64,000 nucleotides of DNA, taken from the NCBI GenBank assembly GCA_022354845.1, contig CP031970.1, forward strand, positions 496,001 through 560,000, in the 5' to 3' direction. Numbering within the stretch: position 1 is the stretch's first letter; each line of letters opens with the position of its first letter. This DNA is from Streptococcus suis (GTDB lineage Bacteria; Bacillota; Bacilli; Lactobacillales; Streptococcaceae). Positions 18,522 through 27,990 of this stretch are shown here, piece after piece. The notes under the pieces are model-generated. The model was not told the origin of the DNA. It saw only the letters and a list, made by a program, of their open reading frames with translations, and ran no database searches. Made by a program: the position numbers and the translations under genes.

Positions 18522-19004
18522 ATGGCAGAAAAAACATATCCAATGACCTTGGAAGAAAAAGAAAAATTAGAAAAAGAGTTAGAAGAATTAAAACTCGTTC
18601 GTCGTCCAGAAATTGTGGAACGCATTAAAATTGCACGTTCATATGGGGACCTTTCAGAGAACTCTGAATATGAAGCGGCAAAAGATGAACAAGCTTTTGT
18701 TGAAGGTCAAATTTCAACAATTGAAACAAAAATTCGCTATGCTGAAATTGTAAATAGTGATGCTGTTGCTGCAGACGAAGTGGCAATTGGTAGAACAGTA
18801 ACAGTTCAAGAAGTTGGTGAGACAGAAGAAGAAGTTTACTATATTGTCGGTGCAGCTGGAGCTGATGCTTTTGCCAATAAAATTTCTAACGAAAGTCCAA
18901 TTGGCAGAGCCTTGATTGGTAAGAAGACAGGGGATTTAGCTACAATTGAAACACCAGCAGGTAGCTATGATGTGAAAATTCTAGGTGTTGAAAAAACTAA
19001 ATAA
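18522..19004 (+). CDS. greA: Transcription elongation factor GreA
   Basis: Rescues backtracked RNA polymerase by stimulating transcript cleavage through the secondary channel. Counted from ATG 18522 the protein has 160 residues, exactly the family length. I chose this start over 18495 because AAAGGA precedes it and GreA proteins begin near MAEKTYPMT. An N-terminal coiled coil carries the acidic tip ([17 protein letters not shown]); the C-terminal FKBP-like domain includes [15 protein letters not shown]. Confidence 0.97.
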   Translation: MAEKTYPMTLEEKEKLEKELEELKLVRRPEIVERIKIARSYGDLSENSEYEAAKDEQAFVEGQISTIETKIRYAEIVNSDAVAADEVAIGRTVTVQEVGETEEEVYYIVGAAGADAFANKISNESPIGRALIGKKTGDLATIETPAGSYDVKILGVEKTK

Positions 19005-19007
19005 TAG

Positions 19008-19085
19008 TGTGGAGAGAGTCGTAAGATTCTCTTTTTTTATTCACGAAGGTACTAAAAAAGATTGGGAATCCCAATCTTTTAGTGC
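19008..19085. terminator. Convergent terminators of greA and yidC
   Basis: A short AGAGAG...CTCTTT hairpin with a T run (19012-19037) serves greA. A second palindrome, CTAAAAAAGATTGGGA against TCCCAATCTTTTAG (19051-19082), can work in both directions. Confidence 0.7.
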
Positions 19086-19088
19086 TTA

Positions 19089-20003
19089 TTATCTAGAACG
19101 TTGTTTTCCAGAATTACGATTTTTCTTCTTATTGTTTGTTTTTCCTTCAATGACTGCTGAAGCAGTTGGAGTAACATCCTTTGTTTTACGAGGAGTTGCT
19201 GTCACTGTGATATTTTTGAATTCCTCTTCCACTTGTTTACGAATACGAGGTTTCAAAATGAAGTTTGTAATAGCTTGTTGAAGAATACCGAAGAGACCAC
19301 CGACAACCCAGTAGAGAGTCACTCCAGCAGGAGACCCAAATGAGAACATCATGATCATAATTGGATTCATCAGAGCCATGGTTTTCATTTGTTTTTTCTG
19401 TTCTTCATCCATGCCGACTTGCATTAAGAGCGATTGGGCATAGTATAAAATACCAGCAACGACTGTCAAAATCAGGCTAGTTGAACCTAAATTAATACCA
19501 AGGAAAGTAGCTTCAGAAATTCCTGGTGTGTGGCGAGCCGCAAAGTAGATTGCAGAGAAGAATGGCATTTGAATCAGCATCGGCAAACAACCGATTCCGC
19601 CGAGCATGCTCACACCGTATTGTTTTTGAGTTGCAAAATACTCTTGTTGCGCAGCAAGTTGCTCTTCTTTAGAGCTTGCATTTTTCATGCGCTCCTGGAT
19701 TGGGCCTAAAATCGGTTTGAGATAATTCATCTTCTCAGATTGGATAGCAGCTTTCCAAGATTGGTAAATTCCCAATGGGAGGATGATGAATCGAACCAAT
19801 AAGGTAACGATGATAATAGCAAGACCAAATCCTAGAGCTTGATCCTCTGCAAAAAAGCGAATCAAGTTGGACATTGGTTGCCCCAACCAATCCCAAATGA
19901 AACCTGTAGGATTTCCGCTTTTATCAGTTTGTACACATCCGGATAAGAAAAGAAGAGTTGATAAGGCCATGCCTGACAACATGAGTAGACGTTTATTTTT
20001 CAA
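19089..20003 (-). CDS. yidC: Membrane protein insertase YidC, YidC2-like
   Basis: Oxa1/YidC-family insertase that places proteins into the membrane with or without SecYEG. The 304 residues begin with a lipoprotein signal (lipobox LSGC, Cys22) followed by five membrane segments; the LGGIGCLPMLIQMPFFSAIY block is characteristic. The C-terminus is long and basic (NNKKKNRNSGKQRSR), the feature that marks the ribosome-binding YidC2 paralogue in S. mutans. It lies next to the acylphosphatase gene, both reading leftwards, probably as one transcript. Confidence 0.93.
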   Translation of the reverse strand: MKNKRLLMLSGMALSTLLFLSGCVQTDKSGNPTGFIWDWLGQPMSNLIRFFAEDQALGFGLAIIIVTLLVRFIILPLGIYQSWKAAIQSEKMNYLKPILGPIQERMKNASSKEEQLAAQQEYFATQKQYGVSMLGGIGCLPMLIQMPFFSAIYFAARHTPGISEATFLGINLGSTSLILTVVAGILYYAQSLLMQVGMDEEQKKQMKTMALMNPIMIMMFSFGSPAGVTLYWVVGGLFGILQQAITNFILKPRIRKQVEEEFKNITVTATPRKTKDVTPTASAVIEGKTNNKKKNRNSGKQRSR

Positions 20004-20073
20004 TTTTTTTCGTTCCTTTGTTTTTTTTCAGTATACTCTCTATTTTACTTTTTTTGACGGAAATATACAAGTT

Positions 20074-20355
20074 TTATCTATAGCTAACCTGAAAATCCTT
20101 ATAGTCCTCAAAATTGGCCAGGGTAACATCTAGATAGGTCACTTTGGCCATACGAGAGGGCCCTTTTCGTATTTCATGAATAAAATGGCTGAGCTTCTCA
20201 GCATTTTCTGATTGGGCGAGGATGGTTACAGTACCATCTTCATTGTTCCAGACCCTGCCAGTTATATCACCAATTTCCATAGCAAGGTATTGGACAGACC
20301 ATCGAAAACCAACTCCTTGGACAATACCAGATGCAATCATTTTTACCTTACGCAT
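20074..20355 (-). CDS. Acylphosphatase
   Basis: 93-residue acylphosphatase that hydrolyses carboxyl-phosphate bonds such as acetyl phosphate. The phosphate-binding loop GIVQGVGFRWSV carries the catalytic arginine, and VWNNEDGTV carries the catalytic asparagine. The ferredoxin-like fold length is normal. It precedes yidC on the minus strand with a 70-base gap. It is divergent from the SpoU methyltransferase, with both promoters in 20356-20519. Confidence 0.93.
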   Translation of the reverse strand: MRKVKMIASGIVQGVGFRWSVQYLAMEIGDITGRVWNNEDGTVTILAQSENAEKLSHFIHEIRKGPSRMAKVTYLDVTLANFEDYKDFQVSYR

Positions 20356-20519
20356 AAGTTTCTCCTTTTGACAAGACCTTTACTTTATTATATCATGGTT
20401 GGGTAATCCTGTTCACCATCTTGATGATGATTTCTTAACGGAATAAGATATATTTGGTATCAAGAGTACCTGGTATTTTATTAATAAAGTTGTTGAACAG
20501 TAAAAGAAAAGGAACAAAC

Positions 20520-21260
20520 ATGGACATCATTCGCTCAAAGACTAACAATTTGGTCAAACAAGTTAAAAAATTACAACAGAAAAAATATCGGACATCTTCT
20601 TATCTGATTGAAGGCTGGCATTTGCTGGAGGAAGCGATGGAGGCTGGAGCCAAAATTGAGCATATTTTTGTGGAGGAAGAGTATTTTGAAAAGGTTGCAG
20701 GTTTAGCCAATGTGACAGTTGTCAGTCCTGAAATTATGCAAGATTTAGCTGATTCTAAGACACCTCAGGGGGTAGTAGCTCAACTTGCTTTGCCGAGCCA
20801 ACTTTTACCTGAGACTTTGGATGGAAAATTTTTGGTTCTGGAAGATGTGCAGGATCCTGGAAATGTTGGGACAATGATTCGTACAGCTGATGCAGCTGGT
20901 TTTGATGGAGTATTTCTATCGGATAAGTCGGCTGATATTTATAATATGAAAGTGCTTCGTTCCATGCAGGGGAGTCACTTCCATTTGCCAGTTTATCGGA
21001 TGTCAATTTTCTCCATTCTTACAGCTCTTAAAAGCAATCAGATACAAATCTTGGCAACGACCCTCTCTAGTCAGTCGGTTGACTATAAGGAAATTACGTC
21101 AAATTCGAGTTTTGCCTTGGTCATGGGAAACGAAGGTCAGGGAATTTCTGATTTAGTGGCTGATGAGGCGGATCAACTTGTTCACATCACCATGCCAGGA
21201 CAGGCTGAAAGTCTCAATGTGGCGATTGCAGCAGGAATTTTACTATTTAGCTTTATTTAA
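20520..21260 (+). CDS. SpoU/TrmH-family RNA methyltransferase
   Basis: SPOUT-class 2'-O-ribose methyltransferase acting on rRNA or tRNA. From ATG 20520 (AAAGGAAC upstream; MDIIRSKTNN is the usual start) the protein has 246 residues; an earlier in-frame ATG at 20454 lacks a ribosome site. The N-terminal substrate-binding domain includes YLIEGWHLLEEA, and the C-terminal knot has VLEDVQDPGNVGTMIRTADA, ALVMGNEGQGIS and the SLNVAIAAGILLF motif. The target nucleotide is unknown. Confidence 0.92.
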   Translation: MDIIRSKTNNLVKQVKKLQQKKYRTSSYLIEGWHLLEEAMEAGAKIEHIFVEEEYFEKVAGLANVTVVSPEIMQDLADSKTPQGVVAQLALPSQLLPETLDGKFLVLEDVQDPGNVGTMIRTADAAGFDGVFLSDKSADIYNMKVLRSMQGSHFHLPVYRMSIFSILTALKSNQIQILATTLSSQSVDYKEITSNSSFALVMGNEGQGISDLVADEADQLVHITMPGQAESLNVAIAAGILLFSFI

Positions 21261-21307
21261 GCCAATTGTACTATAGTGTGGTATAATAATCCAACGAGGT
21301 TTAAAGA

Positions 21308-21790
21308 ATGGTTGCATATAAACAAGATAAAGAATACATGGACTATGTGGGGCATTTAATTGCTACACCTAAAGTTCAAAAATTGGGGAAGATTCCTCAT
21401 CATTATTACTCCACACGGTTGGAACATTCCATTAACGTGTCTTATACAAGCTATAAAATTGCGAGAAAGTTCGGATGGGATGCAAAATCGACCGCTCGTG
21501 GTGGGCTGTTACACGATCTATTTTTCTATGACTGGAGAGATACTAAGTTTAATAAAAGTCATGCTTGGGTTCATCCACGGATTGCTAAGCGCAATGCTCA
21601 GAAACTCATTCAACTTAATAAATTAGAAGAAGATATTATTGTGAAGCATATGTTTGGTGCAACAATTTCTCCTCCTCGCTATAAAGAGTCTTGGATTGTG
21701 ACTTGTGTTGATAAGTATTGGGCAGTAAGAGAATGGAGTCTGCCTATGCAACACAAGTGGAAAAAAAGCAAGGTCTTTCGTTTTCAATAA
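21308..21790 (+). CDS. HD-domain phosphohydrolase
   Basis: 160 residues with the HD metal-dependent hydrolase motifs: H in RLEHSINVS, HD in GGLLHDLFFYDW, and a later H in HAWVHPRIAKRNA. Family members cleave nucleotides or phosphate esters; the substrate here is unknown. It has an extended -10 promoter (TGG TATAAT, 21279-21287) and ACGAGG before the ATG. It follows the SpoU gene closely and is followed 21 bases later by the Bax inhibitor-1 gene, with which it probably forms a transcript. Confidence 0.85.
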   Translation: MVAYKQDKEYMDYVGHLIATPKVQKLGKIPHHYYSTRLEHSINVSYTSYKIARKFGWDAKSTARGGLLHDLFFYDWRDTKFNKSHAWVHPRIAKRNAQKLIQLNKLEEDIIVKHMFGATISPPRYKESWIVTCVDKYWAVREWSLPMQHKWKKSKVFRFQ

Positions 21791-21811
21791 GATGATTTAA
21801 AGGAGAATATC

Positions 21812-22513
21812 ATGAATAACGATTCATTTATTATTAATCAGGTGGATAACACCGCCCTCAACCGTTTCTTTGGCAAGATTTACGGAGTGGTTGCTATGGG
21901 AATTGGTCTATCAGCATTTGTATCATTCCTAGCTGTTACAGTCTTTCAACCATTATTACTTAGCTTGATTAGTGCAGGTTCACTCATTATGATGTTAATC
22001 ATGATTGGACAACTTGCTTTGGTCGTTTCGGCTTCAACGATGGCAGCTAAAAATAGTCCAATGGCTTTACCAATGTTTCTTGCTTACTCAGTGACCAATG
22101 GTATCACTATTAGCATGATTTTGATGTTCTATACTAGCGAAACAGTTGTGCTTGCCTTTGTGTCAGCGGCTCTCATGTTTGCTATCATGGCTGTAATTGG
22201 GATGACAACGAAGAAAAACCTTTCTGGTATGGCTCAGGCATTGCGTGCAGCTCTATGGGGAATTATTATTGCAAGTTTTATTAATATCTTCCTTCGTAGC
22301 TCAGGTCTAAGCTTTATGATGTCTATCATTTCTGTTTTGGTATTCTCAGGTTTGATTGCTTATGACAACCAACGTATCCGCAACGTTTTCGAACAAACTG
22401 GTGGTAATGTTGGCCAAGGTTGGGTCGTATCCATGGCGCTTCAGCTCTATCTTGACTTTATCAACCTTTTCCTCAACTTGCTTCGTATCTTTGGTGGTTT
22501 GAGTAGAGACTAA
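21812..22513 (+). CDS. Bax inhibitor-1 / YccA family membrane protein
   Basis: 233 residues with seven hydrophobic segments from about residue 25 to 230, as in BI-1 (TMBIM) proteins, which form pH-sensitive calcium-leak channels where studied. The family C-terminus SGLIAYDNQRIRNVFEQ followed by ALQLYLDFINLFLNLLRIF is clear, including the paired aspartates of the closing motif. The bacterial role is uncertain. AAAGGAG precedes the ATG. A bidirectional terminator follows. Confidence 0.92.
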   Translation: MNNDSFIINQVDNTALNRFFGKIYGVVAMGIGLSAFVSFLAVTVFQPLLLSLISAGSLIMMLIMIGQLALVVSASTMAAKNSPMALPMFLAYSVTNGITISMILMFYTSETVVLAFVSAALMFAIMAVIGMTTKKNLSGMAQALRAALWGIIIASFINIFLRSSGLSFMMSIISVLVFSGLIAYDNQRIRNVFEQTGGNVGQGWVVSMALQLYLDFINLFLNLLRIFGGLSRD

Positions 22514-22522
22514 TTATGACAA

Positions 22523-22552
22523 ATAAAAAAGAGGCCTAGCCTCTTTTTTTGT
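22523..22552. terminator. Bidirectional terminator, BI-1 gene and pepC
   Basis: AAAAAAGAGGCCTAGCCTCTTTTTTT: stem AAAGAGGC / GCCTCTTT with T runs on both strands. Confidence 0.85.
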
Positions 22553-22557
22553 ATGCC

Positions 22558-23889
22558 TTATGCTAGAGCTCCCATTGGATCCCATGGAGCAAGGACTTGT
22601 GGTTGAGCTTGATAAGTTGCTAATTCTTCTGGTGTGAGGAATTCTTTTCGGACAACAATCTGATAAGTATACTCGTCCATCCAGCTATCTGATGCGACGA
22701 AGTATCCCTTGTCACCAACTTTGTCTCCCCAAGAGTTTTCTACTTTCCATTTGAGAGGTTGCTCATTGTCATCTAAATCAACACCAGTTAAGACCATAGC
22801 GTGGGTCATCAGACTTTCGGAGTAGTCTAATCTTCCAGCCTTGTCTTGATGGAATTGGATACCCAGACCTGAAGTGAAGTCGTAGGTGTTGGTTGCCATA
22901 ATACCAGTTTGACGGTTGCTACTTTGACCGACATCGGAACCAAACCAAACGGACTCACCAGCTTTGAGTTGGGCAATAGCCAATTCTTTGAAACGGTTCA
23001 TTTCTACATTGAGATAGCGGATAGCAGGGGCGCCAATGACGTTCCCCAATAATTCGACTGTATAAGATTTATTGTAAGGTTTGTCAGTTGTAGGAGCATT
23101 GATAATGGCGACATAGTCAGATAGTTTTAAACCAACGTATTTCTCGTAGAATGCCTGAGGTGTGACATTTGTATCACGGTGATAGACATTGTCTTTATCT
23201 CTATATGCAAAATCAAAACTGCGGGGAGGGAGTCCAAGGTTAACGGCTAGGAAGTTAAAAATTTCTTGAAGCAAGTTTTCTTTTTGTGTTTGAAGCTCTT
23301 CCGGAGATGCTCCTTTGGCAAGGAGGTCACGCAAGATTTGTGCATCTTGACGGAGCAATTTGTTAAGGTACTGATTGAGCTCACGGCTGGCACTGGATGA
23401 GATAGATTCTGGATAGACGGATTTCGGTACCACACCATATTTTTCAAATAAGGCAACAACCATATCCCATTGACCGCCATCTTGTTGAGGGGTGTCCAAT
23501 AAGAATTTTACCTTACGGCTACCAATTTCTAGGTCAGCTGTAGCAATGATTTGTTCCATGAACCAGTTGGATTTTTCATATTTATCCCAAAAGAAGGTGT
23601 GGGCCTGTGATAACTCGAAATTCTCCAGTTTGAAGTCAGAGATGAGCTTGTGGCGGAAAGTATTCAATGCAGCAAACATCCAGCAACGTCCAGAAGCCTT
23701 TTGGTTTGAAACGGCGTCCGTGGTCAAATCGATTGAAAAGACATAGTCATTGTCGATGGCGCTTTGGCGTGTTTCCAAGGATTTCAAAAGTCCGTTGTGA
23801 CTAACGGCATTTTCGGTTGCTTGTAAACTTGGGTTAGCTAGATAATCGGCATACAAGCGTTCTGCAAAATCAAAATCTAATGTTGACAT
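22558..23889 (-). CDS. pepC: Aminopeptidase C (bleomycin hydrolase family)
   Basis: Cytoplasmic C1B cysteine peptidase of 443 residues that releases N-terminal amino acids from peptides. The catalytic Cys is C69 in NQKASGRCWMFAALN, the His is in MTHAMVLTGVDL, and the Asn in WKVENSWGDKVGDKGYF. The C-terminus ends PWDPMGALA, the arm that occupies the active site and sets exopeptidase specificity. Length is normal. TAAAAAAGGAGC precedes the start. It is a single gene convergent with the BI-1 gene. Confidence 0.97.
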   Translation of the reverse strand: MSTLDFDFAERLYADYLANPSLQATENAVSHNGLLKSLETRQSAIDNDYVFSIDLTTDAVSNQKASGRCWMFAALNTFRHKLISDFKLENFELSQAHTFFWDKYEKSNWFMEQIIATADLEIGSRKVKFLLDTPQQDGGQWDMVVALFEKYGVVPKSVYPESISSSASRELNQYLNKLLRQDAQILRDLLAKGASPEELQTQKENLLQEIFNFLAVNLGLPPRSFDFAYRDKDNVYHRDTNVTPQAFYEKYVGLKLSDYVAIINAPTTDKPYNKSYTVELLGNVIGAPAIRYLNVEMNRFKELAIAQLKAGESVWFGSDVGQSSNRQTGIMATNTYDFTSGLGIQFHQDKAGRLDYSESLMTHAMVLTGVDLDDNEQPLKWKVENSWGDKVGDKGYFVASDSWMDEYTYQIVVRKEFLTPEELATYQAQPQVLAPWDPMGALA

Positions 23890-23975
23890 ATATTGCTCCT
23901 TTTTTAATGATATTCACATTATAGCGCTCGTAATTTATTTTGCAAGTATTTGGTGGAGTTGAAAGCTACAGTTCC

Positions 23976-23995
23976 TCACATATTTGTGATATAAT
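23976..23995 (+). promoter_or_regulatory. lysA promoter with overlapping palindrome
   Basis: The extended -10 TGA TATAAT (23987-23995) is overlapped by the inverted repeat TCACA-TATT-TGTGA (23976-23989), a position suited to a repressor. The regulator is unknown. Confidence 0.5.
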
Positions 23996-24022
23996 AGGAA
24001 AAATATTTGATGAGGTAGCGAT

Positions 24023-25270
24023 ATGACAAAGACACCATTTGTTAGTAAAGAAGTTTTAGAGATAATCACAGAGCAATTTCCAACTCCATTTCATTTATAT
24101 GATGAAAAAGGCATTCGTGAGAAGGCGCGTGCCCTCAATGCAGCATTTGCATGGAACAAAGGCTTTAAGGAGTATTTTGCGGTCAAGGCGACTCCAACTC
24201 CAGCTATTTTGAAAATTCTTCAAGAAGAAGGCTGTGGAGTGGACTGTGCAACAGATGTAGAAGTGCTGATGAGTGAAAAATTAGGCTTCAAAGACATCAT
24301 GTTTACATCCAATGATACCCAAGCGAAAGAATTTGTCTATGCTCGAAAAGTTAGGGCGACCATTAACCTTGATGCATATGAACACATTGAATTTTTGAAA
24401 AATGTAGCTGGTATCCCAGAAACGGTCTGCCTCCGTTACAATCCTGGAGGAGTCTTCTCGCTGGGAACAGATATTATGGACCACCCAGAAGAGTCTAAGT
24501 TTGGGATGACCAAGGAACAGTTGATGAAAGGATATAAGAAGTTAAAAGAACTGGGTGTAAAGCAGTTTGGTATTCATGCCTTTCTGGCTTCAAATACTGT
24601 TACCAATGACTACTATCCTATCTTAGCTCGTCAACTCTTTGAATTGGCCTTGGAAATTCGTAAGGAAACAGGTGTGACCTTGGACTTCGTCAACCTATCA
24701 GGTGGGATTGGGGTCAACTATCGTCCTGATCAAGAACCAAACGACATTGCTGTCATTGGTGAGGGTGTTCGTAAGGTTTACGAGGAAATTCTCACACCAG
24801 CTGGTATGGGACATGTTAAAATCTTTACAGAATTGGGTCGCTTTATGTTGGCGCCACACGGTCACTTGATTACAAAGGTGCTCCATCGTAAGGAAACCTA
24901 TCGGACTTATATTGGTGTCGATGCATCAGCTGCCAATCTCATGCGTCCAGCCTTTTACGGAGCTTATCATCACATCACAAATGTGACACGTCCAGATGCC
25001 CCAATCGAGGTGGTGGATGTGGCAGGTTCCCTCTGTGAAAATAACGACAAGTTTGCAGTTAATCGTGAATTACCACGTGCAGAAGTAGGTGACACCTTGG
25101 TCATTCATGACAGTGGTGCCCACGGCTTCTCTATGGGCTACAACTACAACGGTCGTCTGCGTTCCTCTGAAATACTTTTGCAGGAAGATGGCACAGTGCG
25201 CATGATTCGTCGTGCAGAAAGACCTGAGGATTATTTCGCAACCATTTACGGTTTTGATTTTGACAGGTAA
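24023..25270 (+). CDS. lysA: Diaminopimelate decarboxylase
   Basis: PLP enzyme that makes L-lysine from meso-diaminopimelate. The 415 residues have the fold-III alanine-racemase-like barrel with the PLP lysine K55 (KEYFAVKATPTP), the glycine-rich phosphate site NLSGGIGVNY, and the C-terminal-domain catalytic block VAGSLCENNDK. Lysine feeds both protein and the lysine-type peptidoglycan of streptococci, so this gene fits the wall theme of the window. No other lysine-pathway gene is adjacent. The start follows TGAGGTAGCG. Confidence 0.93.
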   Translation: MTKTPFVSKEVLEIITEQFPTPFHLYDEKGIREKARALNAAFAWNKGFKEYFAVKATPTPAILKILQEEGCGVDCATDVEVLMSEKLGFKDIMFTSNDTQAKEFVYARKVRATINLDAYEHIEFLKNVAGIPETVCLRYNPGGVFSLGTDIMDHPEESKFGMTKEQLMKGYKKLKELGVKQFGIHAFLASNTVTNDYYPILARQLFELALEIRKETGVTLDFVNLSGGIGVNYRPDQEPNDIAVIGEGVRKVYEEILTPAGMGHVKIFTELGRFMLAPHGHLITKVLHRKETYRTYIGVDASAANLMRPAFYGAYHHITNVTRPDAPIEVVDVAGSLCENNDKFAVNRELPRAEVGDTLVIHDSGAHGFSMGYNYNGRLRSSEILLQEDGTVRMIRRAERPEDYFATIYGFDFDR

Positions 25271-25370
25271 GTCTTGGAAAAGACTAGGGAATTTGGTATA
25301 ATAGGAATATTGAAAGATTGTTAAAAACAATCCATAATTATACTTTTTTGAAGAGTCAGGAGATTGACAG

Positions 25371-25607
25371 ATGAACTTAGGTTTAGCTATTTTACTTATT
25401 GTATTGGCATTTGCAGGTGGTGTGGCCTTGGGTATTTACTTGTCACGTAGACAGGTAGAAAACTACATTGCTGATAAACCAATTTTGGATGAGAATGCTT
25501 TACGTTTGATGATGAGCCAAATGGGTCAAAAACCGAGTGAAGCAAAAGTTCAACAAGTGCTTCGCCAAATTAAGAGCCAACAAAAAGTAGCAAGCAAGAA
25601 AAAATAA
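25371..25607 (+). CDS. YneF / UPF0154 family membrane protein
   Basis: 78 residues: one N-terminal membrane helix (LGLAILLIVLAFAGGVALGI), then a cytoplasmic segment with the family pattern DENALRLMMSQMGQKPSEAK. Function is unknown. It is conserved in Firmicutes. Extended -10 TGG TATAAT at 25295-25303, and CAGGAG precedes the ATG. It ends at a terminator, so it is transcribed alone. Confidence 0.9.
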   Translation: MNLGLAILLIVLAFAGGVALGIYLSRRQVENYIADKPILDENALRLMMSQMGQKPSEAKVQQVLRQIKSQQKVASKKK

Positions 25608-25613
25608 TCAAAC

Positions 25614-25649
25614 TGGGACTGGGATATTCATTCCCAGATCCCATTTTTT
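25614..25649 (+). terminator. Terminator after the yneF-type gene
   Basis: TGGGACTGGGA pairs with TCCCAGATCCCA, followed by six T. Confidence 0.8.
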
Positions 25650-25697
25650 GAGTAGGAAAAGAAAGGCTAGTCAGATTATCTGGCTATTCTCAGTATT

Positions 25698-26492
25698 ATG
25701 GATAATCGACCAATTGGTTTTTTAGATTCAGGTGTGGGAGGATTAACGGTTGCGCGTGAATTGATGCGCCAGCTTCCTCACGAAGAAATCGTTTATATCG
25801 GGGACTCGGCACGGGCACCTTATGGACCCCGTCCAGCGGAACAAATCAGAGAATATACTTGGCAGTTGGTCAATTTTCTATTGACAAAGAATGTGAAAAT
25901 GATTGTTTTTGCATGTAACACGGCGACTGCAGTAGCTTGGGAAGAAGTCAAAGAAAAATTAGATATTCCTGTTTTGGGGGTTATTTTACCAGGGACGTCG
26001 GCGGCCATTAAGGCAACAAAAGCTGGCAAAATAGGCGTCTTGGGGACTGTTATGACCATTCAGTCTGATATTTATCGAGAAAAAATTCAAACGTTATCTC
26101 CAGAGACACAGGTAGAAAGTTTGGCATGTCCAAAGTTCGTCCCTCTGGTTGAGTCCAATAGTCATCAGTCTAGCCTAGCAAAGAAAGTTGTTTATGAGAC
26201 CTTGCGTCCGCTCTTAGGAAAGGTGGATACATTGGTTTTGGGCTGTACTCATTTTCCATTGTTGTGTCCGATTATTCAGAATGCGATTGGGAAAGACGTT
26301 AAACTGATTGACAGTGGGGCAGAGTGTGCGCGGGATATTTCTGTATTGTTAAATTATTTTGAAATCAACCATAGCCGCACAGAAAAGGATATTCAGCACC
26401 GTTTTTACACAACTGCCAGCCCAGCGGCCTTTAAGGAAATTGCTGAAAGCTGGATGGGCATTGATATTCATGTGGAGCACGTATCATTATGA
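25698..26492 (+). CDS. murI: Glutamate racemase
   Basis: Cofactor-independent racemase providing D-glutamate for the peptidoglycan stem. The 264 residues carry the two catalytic cysteines: C73 in [10 protein letters not shown] and C183 in LGCTHFPLL. The N-terminal [15 protein letters not shown] motif is typical. It is the first gene of a long operon (murI, rdgB, yfcE, CBS, xerD-like, scpA, scpB, rluB, yidD) in which neighbours overlap by a few bases; its end overlaps rdgB by four bases. Confidence 0.95.
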   Translation: MDNRPIGFLDSGVGGLTVARELMRQLPHEEIVYIGDSARAPYGPRPAEQIREYTWQLVNFLLTKNVKMIVFACNTATAVAWEEVKEKLDIPVLGVILPGTSAAIKATKAGKIGVLGTVMTIQSDIYREKIQTLSPETQVESLACPKFVPLVESNSHQSSLAKKVVYETLRPLLGKVDTLVLGCTHFPLLCPIIQNAIGKDVKLIDSGAECARDISVLLNYFEINHSRTEKDIQHRFYTTASPAAFKEIAESWMGIDIHVEHVSL

Positions 26493-27490
26493 CAGAAAAA
26501 ATTTATGAATACAGAGATGAGCATAATTGGTTTATTGGAAAGTGGGAGGGTTTTAACTCGATTGCTGGTATTGGAAATGTGAGTGATGAAGAACATTTTT
26601 ACCTCAATAGGCTTTTGACTCGCCTAAACCCTCCAACTGATAATGATGTTCTTTCGGGCTATGATGTGACAATCGTAAGGAAACAATCTGATTTCCAGCT
26701 TTTTCGCTTTATAGTGGAAATCATCAAGACAGAAACAGGTCGTGACTTGCAGGTTCTTCAACATCAAGGAGCTATTCTGGTAACAGAAAATGACAAGCTT
26801 CTCTTGGTTCATTTACCAAAAGAAGGAATTGAGATGGCAACCTTCTTCGGACAAGATAAGGGACTTGCTGGTGTTGGGGATACTATCCTTATTGCGACAA
26901 AGAATGAAGGCAAGACCAGGGAATTTCGCAAGTTTTTTGAGCGATTTGGCTATCAGGTCGAGAACCTCAACAACTATCCAGATCTTCCAGATGTAGCAGA
27001 AACAGGTATGACTTTTGAGGAAAATGCACGCTTGAAGGCTGAAACCATAGCAGAGCTGACAGGCAAGATGGTCTTGGCAGATGATTCAGGTCTGAAAGTT
27101 GATGCTTTAGGTGGCTTGCCAGGAGTTTGGTCTGCCCGTTTTTCAGGACCAGAAGCAACGGATGAAGGCAATAATTCTAAATTGTTGCACGAGTTGGCGA
27201 TGGTATTTGAAATAAAGGATCGTTCTGCACAATTCCATTGTACCCTAGTTATGGCTGCTCCAAATCGTGAGAGTTTGGTTGTTGAAGCTGACTGGGATGG
27301 ATATATCGGAATGGAGCGACGCGGTGAAAATGGGTTTGGCTATGATCCACTCTTTCTTGTCGGTGAAACAGGTAAGACTGCGGCAGAATTGAGCTTAGAA
27401 GAAAAAAATCAAATTTCTCATCGTGCGCAAGCATTAGAAAAATTAGTGGAGGCATTTCCTGTATGGCAGGAGCAAGCAAAACAATCTTAG
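26489..27490 (+). CDS. rdgB: XTP/dITP diphosphatase with N-terminal extension
   Basis: Removes non-canonical purine nucleotides (ITP, dITP, XTP) from the nucleotide pool. Of 333 residues, the Ham1/RdgB domain begins near 131 ([20 protein letters not shown]) and includes [17 protein letters not shown] and the [10 protein letters not shown] motif. The first 130 residues form a separate domain of unknown function, a layout I recall for the streptococcal enzymes, so this is not a recent fusion. Both ends overlap neighbours (4 and 28 bases), which indicates tight co-translation. Confidence 0.9.
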   Translation: MTEKIYEYRDEHNWFIGKWEGFNSIAGIGNVSDEEHFYLNRLLTRLNPPTDNDVLSGYDVTIVRKQSDFQLFRFIVEIIKTETGRDLQVLQHQGAILVTENDKLLLVHLPKEGIEMATFFGQDKGLAGVGDTILIATKNEGKTREFRKFFERFGYQVENLNNYPDLPDVAETGMTFEENARLKAETIAELTGKMVLADDSGLKVDALGGLPGVWSARFSGPEATDEGNNSKLLHELAMVFEIKDRSAQFHCTLVMAAPNRESLVVEADWDGYIGMERRGENGFGYDPLFLVGETGKTAAELSLEEKNQISHRAQALEKLVEAFPVWQEQAKQS

Positions 27491-27990
27491 TCATGAGTGA
27501 TTCTCATGGGGATAGACAGATCGTTGAAGAAATTAAAAACCGTTATTTTGGTAAGGTCGCTGCAATCTTTCATAATGGAGATTCTGAACTAGATAGTCAA
27601 GATAGTATTTGGGATGGAGTTTACGTTGTCAACGGGAATTGTGACTACTTTGGTGGTTACCCAGACCAATTGGTTACCAATTTCGACGATGTGACCATTG
27701 CACAGACTCATGGTCATCTTTATGGCATTAATTACGGCTGGCAGCGGTTGGATTATTGGGCACAGGAAGTTGATGCGGATATTTGTTTGTATGGGCATCT
27801 GCATGTACCTGATGCTGAAGTTCGAGGCAAGACGCTCTTTCTCAATCCTGGCTCCGTTAGCCAACCACGTGGTCTGGTCAGAGAATGTCTCTATGCCCTT
27901 GTAACCATCTCTGATGATTATTTTCATATTGATTATTATAACCGACAGCACCAACTCTACCCAGCATTGACAAAGGATATTTCAAGATGA
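27463..27990 (+). CDS. YfcE/MJ0936-family metallophosphoesterase
   Basis: 175 residues with the calcineurin-like metal-binding motifs in order: [32 protein letters not shown] and YGHLHVPD. The family hydrolyses phosphodiesters; the cellular substrate is unknown. The first codons lie within the end of rdgB (28-base overlap) and the stop overlaps the CBS gene (ATGA). Confidence 0.9.
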   Translation: MAGASKTILVMSDSHGDRQIVEEIKNRYFGKVAAIFHNGDSELDSQDSIWDGVYVVNGNCDYFGGYPDQLVTNFDDVTIAQTHGHLYGINYGWQRLDYWAQEVDADICLYGHLHVPDAEVRGKTLFLNPGSVSQPRGLVRECLYALVTISDDYFHIDYYNRQHQLYPALTKDISR

